Assembly (NCBI GenBank): GCA_015680635.1
Contig: JAABOA010000040.1
Location: 1 to 31,625, forward strand
Direction: 5' to 3'
DNA from: Lunasporangiospora selenospora
Taxonomy: Eukaryota > Mortierellomycota > Mortierellomycetes > Mortierellales > Mortierellaceae
Length of the DNA: 31,625 bases
Positions 11,101 to 21,170 of the stretch are shown one piece after another. Position 1 is the first letter of the stretch. Each line of letters opens with the position of its first letter. The translations under genes and the position numbers were made by a program. Below the pieces are notes generated by a model. The model made no database searches. It was not told the origin of the DNA and was given only the letters and a program-made list of their open reading frames with translations.

Positions 11101-14100
11101 AATTGGACAGAATGCTCGGTGTCATGTCAGTAGTCTCTTCGAGCGTCTTGCAGAAATGGCAGTCTGGAGACGTAAATCCAGGTCTCCGCATTGGCTACGC
11201 TCTCTCGAGTCAGCTCTGTTCTTCGGTGCTGGATAGACTCCCTTCCTCTTCATCTCTTTCACAGTCCAACACAGGTGCTGGAGAAGGCTCTGGTGATGGT
11301 AACAAGGAAGAGACTACAGCAGTCATCCGAACGCAACAAGGATATCGAAACCTGATGACAGCCTTGACGGATGTGACACTCACAGATCATTTGGTAGAGC
11401 GTACCTGTGCCCTGGAAGGCTGGACAGCTATGTTTGATAACATGTGGATGGAGAATGACGATATACGGACGTTGGCCATAGCAGAGACGCTCATTGGGGA
11501 CCTATACAAAAAGATTGCAGATGGGTTCGTACCCGCTCATTGCGCAAACGCCCTCTTTGCAATCTCAGGTAAAGGACCTACTCTTCTTATTTATACCCCA
11601 CTGAGGCAACTACACATTTTTCTTGCTATCTATCAGTCTTCTTAACTTTGGCCCTCTTCTTCAACGTATGTTACCATCTTTTAGGCATTGTCCTTTCTCT
11701 TCATCGACACTCGCACCCTGCATCAACGGTGCAGAGCTCTGTCTTGGCAAAGTATTTACTCCAGAATTTCGTCCAAACAGACGGTGTTTCCGATGTAGGA
11801 GGCAGTGATGAGGTCCAGTTTGCTGTTCTCGTGAGCTTGAGTTTCATCACACCACTTGCAGCTGTGGATGAAAAGCTTGTCCGGGCCGTGATTAACGTCT
11901 TCCTTGAGCGACTTGAAGAGGATGCACTTAACCCATCCACTTCAAGGTAACCACTTCAAGTTGTTTCAACTTTTCCTTCCATACCTCGAGGACTCGACAG
12001 AACCCAACACAATACTAATACCTGGTACATCTCTATCCTTCATATCATTCTATTAGTGAGCTGAGCAACTGGGCAACCTTTGCGACTGGGTGGGCGTTCT
12101 GCAATCTGCTTTCTGGACTTGTCGACTATCCTACAAAGACCTCGGAGCTAAATCAAATCTGTCAACAGACTTTACAGCAGCTGGTTGCTGTCTTTGATCG
12201 AGAACATGGATCCTTTGCTCTTACTCTTGGCCTCTTGATGGCATTTCCAAGACTATCTATCGCTGTGACAGCATCAACCACATCTCGAAAGCGTAATGTC
12301 ACCTCGGCAAGCGAGGGAGAAACTCAGGCGGTCCAAAAGATTATTTCAATGGCAAGAACTGATCTCCGATCATTTTTGGATAATCAACAACAAGTACTCA
12401 CTCCTCAAAGACTCGCTCGTCTTTTGGGTGCGCCATGGGTAGTTGCATTCTCGGATCGATCCGAAAGTTCTCAGGACGAAAGAAAGGATGACACAGAGCT
12501 GTTGGACGGTGCTTTGTTACTCGCAACCTCGAGAGTAAGTTTTAATGGTCCTGTCTAACTGCTATCAAATGATGCTACGTTAATTGCAACAATGGATCTG
12601 ACCATGATTTATTCTTTAAAAATCACTTCCTTTTCAAAAACTATGCAGCGAGACCTCCAGCCGCAATTGGTTCATTTTACAGTTCCATTCTGTCATACGA
12701 TCCACATGAACCTCGATGCACGCAATCCGCCATCGAACGAAATTTCGCTGTTTACTGGTCGCATCCACTCACTCGTGAACCTGATTCGAATCACACCTAC
12801 ATCAGCCGCCCGCCACACTGCTGTCATTGCATTGGGTTCCTGTTTTGGCATTGACTGGTCGCGTGGACCGACAGTTGCCTCTGTGGGTGCAAGTGGACTC
12901 TTTTCATTTTTGGCCGCAAACTCTACCCTGAGCTCTGTCACAAACTCAGCCCTAACAACTTTGATCGAGTTGAGCGGTCTCTCTATTCAAATTACTGGAA
13001 GCGGCAATGTAGGCCCCTCGGCATCTACTCTAAACAGTGGCAGTGCCACGAACGAGTATGCAATAGTCATCCCTGCTCCCAAAGCGGCCAATCCAAAGTC
13101 GATGCTGATGGTTCAGGACTTGAAGGCTGGGCGGCTGTCGGCGATGGTTTTGGGTCATATCGCATGCCATGTCCATCGCTTACGGCAGACTGACAAAGGC
13201 CGAGTGATTGGTACGAGCACCGAACCCAAGGACTACTCACGCCTGTCCGCATCCACCAGTTGGCTGAGAGCAATCTTTGATGGACTTTGGGAGCCTCTTC
13301 AAATGGGAGCTATACAAAAGGCTCAAAAGACATATCGCGTCGGAGAAGAGTTGTTGTTGTATACGATTCAATCATTGCCAACACCCCTGCCAGCCGTGAA
13401 CTGGTTCACCTTGTTGACACAATTAATTGCAGAAGAGCCCCAGGTACTGTCAGTGGCAATTCAGGTGGCATCCAAACATGCGAATACATCCACTTCCCTG
13501 ATGGAGTTCCTGGTGATGATCCTGTCAAACATGAAGCCAGGAACGGGAGAGACTGATGATACTGTAGAAGGCAAGGAATCTAGCATTTCTCCTGAAGAGC
13601 TGATTGTAGGTGAGGAGGGTCTAGGACGTGTTCTGACGCTTGGTGGATTACCACGTTGCTCAGGAGGTGATCAGGCTGCAGAGGAACTGGATAAGGTCCG
13701 TGGTCTTGAAGGACTAGCCAAGAAGGTATCTCTTCCGACCTCACGCGTGGTTGATCTGGTCGAGTCCCTCGCGAAGCAATTGTTTTCAAACACTACTACT
13801 TCCCAAGAAGGTACCAAGTCAGAGTCGGGCCAGAAACATGCTTCAGGAGAAAACTTAATTGGATCGACACCTATCGAGGTCCTGCAATTAATCTTTTTGG
13901 ATACCCTTTGCAGCCATATGCGACAACATGGCCGTGGAACGACTGCGAATATCAACAGTAGTGGTCAAGGCAAGCAGCAAGCGAGTATCTTGACGAGCAA
14001 TCTACAGTCACCCTCGTCGATCCTCGACTCGGCCAAAGAGCTACTCCAGGAACTAAGGACCGTGATGTTGCGTGTATTCACGACAATCTCTGTTGGTCGG

Positions 14101-15129
14101 ATATCATTGTCCAGCAGGGTCTTGAAACGACTAGCAGACCTTTCGATGATGTCACTGTCTCATTTAGAGTCAGCTCTACTCGATACAGTATCGAGACCTG
14201 AAGCAGAATGGGTTCTGAAGCGAGCTGTTGCTGTTGCCTCCTTGTACCGTGCTGGATACCTGCCATCTCATCAAGAAGTACAGTTGACACAGATCTGTCA
14301 ATCTGCACTCTCCATCCTTGCTACTTCGGTCACGGAGACCAATGATCTGAGAGACATTGAATTAGCAGAGAGCGCGATTTCCGTCCTCTTATATGCTATG
14401 TACAAGGGACCCCAGTCAAAGAATAACCCATACAGTCATGAGCCTTTGACAGAGTATCAACAAAAGAAGCTGCAATCGATTCGACTGTCATGGCTGCAAA
14501 GAATCCTAGATCTGTTAGTCCTTGTCTCTAGTCTTCAAGAGATCTTTGTGAAAGCTCTTCAGGTCTTGCTTGGAGGAGCAACATTGCTTTGGTGGGGAGA
14601 GCAGCACCCGCTGGAGCAAGAGCCATTCGATCTAGACGGTGAAGTTGGAGGCACTAACCCTGGAGTGTCTCGAACGGCAGCTTCGGATGATGCAGAGGCC
14701 AGATTTTTGGCCATGGCCGATGATCATGTCCAGCAGCTGGAAATCGAAGTGCACCGAAAAGGCCAGATGATGTCTGGTCAAGATTACAATCTTCTGGAGG
14801 ACGACTCCTTTGACAAGTGGCACCTTCGGTTTATGCATAGTGTGTCTAGCCTGACCACTGCTGGGCCGCCGGTTTCGGCAGCACACGATGGTCATGACAC
14901 ACTTCGAGAAGATGTAATTGAACGCATGACACTTACTTTACCTGGCGTGGTAGTTGGAGGGTCGTCAGGCAGGGCATTGAACTCAAAAGATGGAAACCAA
15001 ATGACCAACAGGCTGTTAAAGTTGGCGATGGATCCCAAGATTGGGTTGCAGGAAAGAGATCTCTTGGTCACTTTGCTGAGACGGGTGGAGGACTTTGTTC
15101 CAAAAGAATTTGGCTGGGTTCTTTTGTAG
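8109..15129 (+). CDS. Focadhesin (FOCAD/RST1)-like helical-repeat protein
   Basis: Seven exons (8109-10207, 10300-10457, 10549-10659, 10762-11568, 11685-11946, 12057-12534, 12649-15129) join in frame to about 2131 aa; human focadhesin is 1801. Animal FOCAD and plant RST1 are large ARM/HEAT-type proteins linked to the cytoplasmic Ski-exosome RNA decay machinery. Family-like blocks I recognise are HPFVALI near residue 200, IRDVCAFDAA and VDAGIVEPRAAWNVL around introns 1-2, the KLVRHELTHMRRGLF stretch near 865-880, a PGLRIGYALSS block, and PAVNWFTLLTQLI near 1555. The match is from memory and stronger in the C-terminal half. A Gly-Gln hexanucleotide repeat lies near 8491-8521. The ATG at 8109 is chosen because the frame has no earlier ATG and ACATGG is a good context. 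Intron 3 (10660-10761, 102 nt) is frame-neutral and has no stop, so retention would still yield protein. For intron 4, an acceptor at 11636 would add 16 codons. Confidence 0.75.
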
Positions 15130-15276
15130 ATGAAAAGGTGAATAAAGATATTCGACATTCGCTTCCTTTTTTTTTCAGAACAGCAAATGTTTATTCCAGT
15201 TTTTCGTTCCTTCTTGGAGACTATGCTCCTTAGACAGAAACGGTCAGTGATGAATGACTATCATAAAAGAGGTCTA
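15130..15276. terminator. Shared convergent 3' region with two poly(A) signals
   Basis: Only 147 bp separates the stop codons of the convergent focadhesin-like and Loa1-like genes. AATAAA for the plus-strand gene lies at 15141-15146, 12 nt past its stop. AATAAA on the minus strand (plus-strand TTTATT, 15190-15195) lies about 80 nt past the other stop. The 3' UTRs may overlap. Confidence 0.6.
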
Positions 15277-17161
15277 TTATCTCCTCAATCGAGCAGATGA
15301 CGAAGTCTTTTTGGAGGAGGACGAGGTGGAGGTTGTAGTAGTAGTAGTCGTCGAGGTTGTAGGTTTTGCACGGATGCCATTGTTCCGGAGAATAAAGTAA
15401 TCCAAAAACTCAGTCTTGTCATGAACCGACAACCCAAGCTTCCGGAAGCGGGTCATTCGGCCCAAAAGATTCAAAATCACACTTCCCAGAGCATCATCAT
15501 CCTGAACAGGCTCAATCTGGCCTGAACCTCCGCTCGTGCTATTGGATGACAGTCCGTCTAGAGTCGAGAAATGAGCGTTCGAAGGCGACTCAAGCGGATT
15601 GAGTGACTTGACAGAGAGATAGTTCGTGAACTGGGCACAGGTGCGGAACAAATGACCAAGACGGGTTCCATTTCCAAGCCCAATGGTAAAGGTTGGCGCA
15701 AACTTTGCGTATTCATACTTTAGGGCCACGAGTTTAATCTGGAACGAAGTCTCGGGCACAGGGCAATTCTTAAAGACTGGGATGAATCTCAAAATGGCTC
15801 TGTTGTTTGTTGTTGTGCCCTAAATCAAGTTGAAAATGTTCAGTTAGAGTCCAATAAGTGTGGTAAGTAATATTCCTTACTAGACACGACTGCTCGCTGT
15901 TTCGTCTTCATCTTTTTTTTCCTTCTCCAAAAGACTTTGGCTTACCTCAGGGAAGATAACAACGGGGCCGGAACCCTTTTTATGCATTGCCTTCATAAAC
16001 TCGGAAAGGGGCAGAGTCTCAATTCCTTCCGGAGGAGATAGCTCTGGGTAGCTTCCAGATTGAAGCAGAGCCTCCCAGAGAGAGATCTCGCGAACCGTCA
16101 ACGTATCCGCATAGATCTGTGTGAACACAGGGTCATAACGGAAAGCAAGATAGAGGACATCGATATACGAGGACCAGTTGCTCACAATCAACTCTCCATA
16201 TGATGCAGAAGGTTTCCTGGATGTTTGCTGCTGTCCTTTGTTCGATGCAGCGTTTCGTCTAATTATAAAGAAGATTGGGAGCAAGAGGATCATCAGCTTT
16301 TCCTAGTCATAGACTATTTTTGATCGAAAATAACTGGTTCAGCATAATACATACCCTCTCTTTAGAGTAACCACCTCATGCTTGATCCAGAAGAATCCCA
16401 GGAACACCAAAATAAGTCGCATCAAGAAGGCAGAAATGAGGCGGTGGTATACTCGGTGAATTGGTCGAATAGGTCGCTATCAGAGGGGGGCCATATTTCA
16501 AATGATTATGTCAGTGTGCCAAATATAGTGCTTTTTTCTTTTTCTTTTTCAATTTTTTTTTTTTGGAGCTTGTGAGCACCCAGAACCTAGACCAAATTAT
16601 TATGCCGCACTAACATAATAAATTAATCAAATCACAGATTCTTACCAGGACTAGTCCCAGTGTCTGGAGAGCAGTAAGTAAGAGAGCCGCAATGATGACC
16701 AAGACGAATTTGACAAGTCCTGTAACTGGCTTGATAACCATTAGAAGGACAGATACCACCTTCTCGATGGGTAAAGAGTTCGCATTTGCGGGCTATTGGG
16801 TACCCCCGAGAGAATGAGTTTTGTAATAAAGCCGAGATAATTAAGTATAGCGTCTCTGCAGGGGCCAAGAGTCTCCAAGAAAGAAAATCGGGATTATAGC
16901 GCTCGGTATTTCCACTGGATATCGTTACCACTGGCGGCAGAAAGGGCTGGATACCCGTGCCTTGATCCTGGTTGATTGGTTGGTTGGTTGGTTGGGAAAT
17001 GGGTTGGGGGTTTTTTCAAGGAATGCAGATCAGAGTCAGTGGAATGGCTGTGGAAAGTTTAGTTGCAAAGAAAAAGAGGGTGAACAATGCGGATGCGGCC
17101 ACGACCAGGACTTCAGTCCTGAATAAGTGCGACTTGCCCTCCAACGTGAGAATTTCTCCAT
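15277..17161 (-). CDS. LOA1: Loa1/Vps66-type lysophosphatidic acid acyltransferase
   Basis: Six exons on the minus strand (17161-17138, 16967-16929, 16759-16646, 16476-16355, 16258-15946, 15819-15277) give 384 aa. Loa1 transfers oleoyl groups to lysophosphatidic acid at the ER and lipid droplets in yeast. The spliced N-terminus reads MEKFSRWRDQGTGIQPFLPP, very close to the yeast Loa1 start. Two hydrophobic helices follow (about 22-59 and 66-90). PlsC motif I is SNWSSYID (126-133), with Trp where most acyltransferases have the catalytic His; yeast Loa1 also lacks that His. Motif III is VVIFPEGTTTNNR (about 199-211). The C-terminal RFRKLGLSVHDKTEFLDYF stretch resembles the yeast tail and precedes Thr/Ser runs. 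Intron 1 is GC-AG. Exon 3 has a tandem GAG/AAG acceptor, so one Lys may be optional. Confidence 0.8.
16968..17137 (-). other. GC-AG intron in the Loa1-like gene
   Basis: The donor on the minus strand is AGG|GCAAGT, the usual context for GC-AG introns, and the acceptor is AACCAG. Removing it joins an 8-codon first exon to codon 9 and restores the conserved family N-terminus. No GT donor nearby gives a sensible product. Confidence 0.75.
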
Positions 17162-17809
17162 TGTCCTAGTTGGCTCCTGAGTCTAAGGCTGTAGGCGACG
17201 ATGACAAAAGTGATGGCAACAGCAAATGGAGGAGTTGGCCTGTGTGAAACGACCGTTATTTCCTGCCTGCAGAGTATTACGCCAATTACGGGCAAGGCCA
17301 AATCTGGACCGCGCTATTGGACTGAGGGAATTCTCGGGCTTCCATGTTTCCACTTTGGCTCCAAGCGAACTTAGCCCGGGCAACGAGGCATAGAGTCCCG
17401 AGGCACACGACCTGCTTTCCTCCAAATAGAGAGGGAACAGAAAAAGATGATGGAGATGGATGATGACGATGGCATAAACACATTCTCTCTGCCTGTCCCT
17501 CCTGGACATTCTCACAGCCTTTTTTTATTTATTTTTTTGTCCTCCCTTGCTCTACTTTCTTCATCTTCATTGCTGTACGCCTACCATTCTACTTTCAGGC
17601 ACCATCTCCGCCAAACCATCCGCCCTTGCCAAAATCTCAGACTGTGACCGCAAGGCTGGACCTTTCATCATCGCTCTCTACTCTTTCTCTCTCTCACCCA
17701 TTCCATAGCCTCATCTCTTCAACCAGTCTTGCCTCCCTCTCCTCTCTTTCCTCCTTTTATCCAACTATCTGAAAAGACTTCTCCCCTTGGTCCGCAGATC
17801 AGTCAAGCT
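17162..17809. promoter_or_regulatory. Divergent promoter region, LOA1-like / CAS1-like
   Basis: 648 bp between two start codons on opposite strands. The right half is strongly pyrimidine-rich on the plus strand (about 17500-17760), as expected for a 5' UTR in these fungi. No TATA box or further gene is evident. Confidence 0.5.
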
Positions 17810-20800
17810 ATGCAGACCTGGCCTGCGAGACTAAACAGGACACAGCTCCTTTTTTGGGCCATCTCGGCCACGCTTGTCGTCCTGGCTGGCCTCCGCCAGA
17901 TCCTCGGTAAGCTTGATCCTGACCGCCCCATCCATTCTATGTGCCTGTGCACCCACTCGAACCACAAACTCTGACCCTTTAGACTCTTTTGCTCTTCTCT
18001 TTACTACACATGTAGACCCGGCAGATAGGACTCGCTGCAGGAGTCTACTCAATGAAGGAACCTGGGTCGATAGGCAAAATCAACAGTGGTACCCTACTGG
18101 GTGTATGCTCAAGACCTATACTTCACCCAGCATACAATCCTGCCTGAAAGGGTCAAGGGTCGTTATGATCGGAGACTCAGTCGTTCGCCAGCTTTACAAT
18201 GCGACTGTACAAAAAGCCCTGCCTGGGATCAAAGTGGAAGGCGACCGGCACTCAGATATCTATGTCCACGACCCTTTATCTGGCATGGAATTTGAGTTTT
18301 ACTGGGACCCTGTCCTGAACTCAACTAAAGCGAAGGACCTAATCTGGCCTGAAGAGTCTGCAAATCGAATCGTGGATAGACAGTCGAACAAGCAAACACC
18401 TACGATCTTTCTTGTGGGGATTGGAATCTGGCATATACGCTATCCAGAGTGGTCGGGAGGTCGGGACCGATGGCACCAGCTAGTACAACAATTAGTAAAG
18501 CGGATGGACGACCCGAATGCAACCTCCCTAGGGCACAATATCTTCCTGTCACCAATTTCAGCTGTTAACCCAGAGAAGCTCTCCCCTGAACGCCAAAAGA
18601 TGCTCTTGCCGGAAGAAATTGACACAATGAACCAGATTCTTTTCCAAGAGACTCTGGAGACCACCATCACAGTGCCATTTGTGTGGAGTCAAATGAGCGG
18701 GACCGCAAACAATGCCACAAACGACGGATTGCATTTCTCGCTCCCCGTCATGTCGGTCAAGGCAGACATTATGCTCAACTTTGTTTGCAATAACAAACTT
18801 CCAAAGGTCGCCCCTATGACAGCAACATGTTGCTACGATTACCCGTCCAACCAATGGTTCCAAACGCTGATGCTGGCCTTCTTCTTAGTTTGGCTTCCAA
18901 CTGGATACATTGTTCAAACCTGTACGTCTTTGTCGAGTGCTTAAATGCTAAATAATTCAAGCTCTGAAACTCGAGTCACTTGCAATCTGCTGCATACAAA
19001 AATTGAGTTATGCTAACCTCTTTTCTCTATACTCTTTTTGTTCAATGCAGATTTCCGGCAGAGTGCTCTTGCTGGCATCTTCCCTAGTATTGCGGTCCTG
19101 CGGGCACTCTCGATCGTTTCGGCAGCAGTAGTGTTCATGTACTTTTCAGATCGGACAACTGTCTTTGCAAAGGGTAACAAGATCAACGCCCTCGCCACGT
19201 TCTTTGTGTATTCGATATTGGCTGCAGGCTGTTTCACATTGAAAGTATCAGAAAAAGACCAACCTTTTCTGAACCGCGATCAGACAGACGAATGGAAGGG
19301 ATGGATGCAACTTATCATCCTCGCCTATCACTACGTCGGTGCCTCGAGCATCTCATGGATTTACAACCCTGTTCGAATGCTTGTCGCCAGCTACCTCTTC
19401 ATGACCGGATTTGGACATTTTGTATTCTACTACAAGAAAGCTGACTTTGGAGTCGTCCGTGTCGCCTCTATTCTCGTCAGACTCAACCTACTTACGGTTT
19501 TCTTGGCATACACGATGGATACTACATACTTGTCATACTACTTTGCTCCGCTCGTCTCCTTCTTTTACCTCGTCATCTACGGAATGATGTATATTGGGCA
19601 CAAACATAACCATGTCCCGGTATTCATAGTCTCCAAGATCATCATCACAGCCATTCTCACAGCCGTTTTCGTCCACGTCCCAGTGTTCCTCGATACCATC
19701 TTTGCCATCATTCACTTCTTTTATGGCGTAACCTGGTCTGCAGCGGAATGGCGCTTCCGATTGAATCTGGACGTATGGATTGTTTTTGTAGGCTCGCTCG
19801 TAGCATATCTCTTTATCAAAGCCCAGGAACTCTCAGTCACGACACACCCCCGTTGGAACATCATTGCCAACACTGCAACGGCTCTATCCCTTGTCAGCCT
19901 GCTCTTTTACTTTGCATATACCTCGATGACAAACAAATTTGAGTATAATCGCCACCATCCGTTCATCTCCTGGATCCCGATCGTATCGTTTGTCATCCTC
20001 CGCAACTCGACGCAATACCTTCGAAACACAACTTCGACCTTCTTTGCGTTCATTGGAAAATGCTCACTGGAGACTTTCATCGGCCAGTTCCACATGTGGC
20101 TCGCAGGAGACACGAAAGGAATCCTGATTCTCGCGCCCGCGTCTTCAAACTCTGTTTTAATCATCCTAAACACTGTTGTGACCACCTTCATTTTTATCAT
20201 GGTTGCAAATGCGGTTGCAGGCGCGACAGGCGAACTGTCGGACTGGCTGGTCACTGGGAGAGAACCCTCAACAAAGAATACCCCCGCATTGCCTCACAAC
20301 CGTCCACGAATTACCCCATCAAGGTCGTATTCCGCCGTCCCCACTATTAACACACCGGAGGGAGGCAAGGAAAGACGGGAGAGGCAAATGTCACTCTCCC
20401 CAGGAGCCAAACGACAGTCAGTCATGCTCTCACCTATTGCCTCTTCGGCTGGTGCTTTCACTCCCTCTACACTCAAGGCCATGATGGATGCAAGCTATGC
20501 AAAAGAGAACAAGTCTCGACTTGGATCACCCTCGCTCACTCCTACACCCTTAGGTCCGTCAGCCTCTTCATCGTCGTCATCATCACCATCACCATCATCA
20601 TCATCATCATTCTCCGGGCCATATTCTCCTTCGGTAACACCCCCAGAGAAACCCTGGGAGATGGTGAACATGACTGATAAGAGCACCAGTGGAGCAGCAT
20701 CCGACAAAGCAAGGGACCAAAAAGGACGCCATGAACAACCCAATTCCGTGGCAGGTTCTAGCAAATTTTCAAAGAAGCACGAAGGTGTCTCGCTTCAGAT

Positions 20801-20999
20801 CGATACCACCCAAGTAGAATCACCTGAGCTGGCATTACCTCAACCAAGCGCAGTGCGAACCGTCTCTGCGCTCTCACCGTCGGAGGTGACATTCAAGAGT
20901 CTCTGGGCGCATCCAGGGTGGAAGGTAGCCATTTTCCTTGGGGTAACTTGGGTCCTAAATTTTGGGTCTAATTGGCCCACCACATCGACTGTTCAATAA
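17810..20999 (+). CDS. CAS1: Cas1/CASD1-family glycan O-acetyltransferase
   Basis: Three exons (17810-17906, 18016-18921, 19051-20999) give 983 aa. The family moves acetyl groups onto sugars in the Golgi: sialic acid in animal CASD1, and capsular glucuronoxylomannan with Cryptococcus Cas1. The N-terminus has one signal-anchor helix (LLFWAISATLVVLAGL). A lumenal SGNH-type domain follows, with VVMIGDSVVRQLYN (Gly85-Asp86-Ser87) and a C-terminal Asp269-x-x-His272 (NDGLHF). From about residue 310 there are ten or more membrane helices typical of the Cas1 acyltransferase domain. Residues about 738-950 form a Ser/Pro-rich, probably cytosolic loop with poly-Ser, before a last helix (KVAIFLGVTWVLNFG). 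The stop codon overlaps AATAAA (20995-21000). In this fungus the substrate is unknown; a wall or secreted glycan is likely. Confidence 0.85.
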
Positions 21000-21170
21000 A
21001 GAGTTTGAATGATTAGACTGCAGTGATATCACTTGCATGTGGATTTTTTTTTAAATAAAATACCGCGATGCCTCTTTACTGTTTCCTTCCAAATCTTTGA
21101 AAAAGAAAAAAATCTGCGTATCCAAGTACATCTCATATCACTCTTGAATAATAAAATACTACATCCAGAA

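Noticed and set aside
16632-16931. 99-codon minus-strand frame as a separate gene
   Set aside because: It overlaps introns 2-3 and exon 3 of the Loa1-like gene; exon 3 in another frame gives the membrane helix expected by the family.
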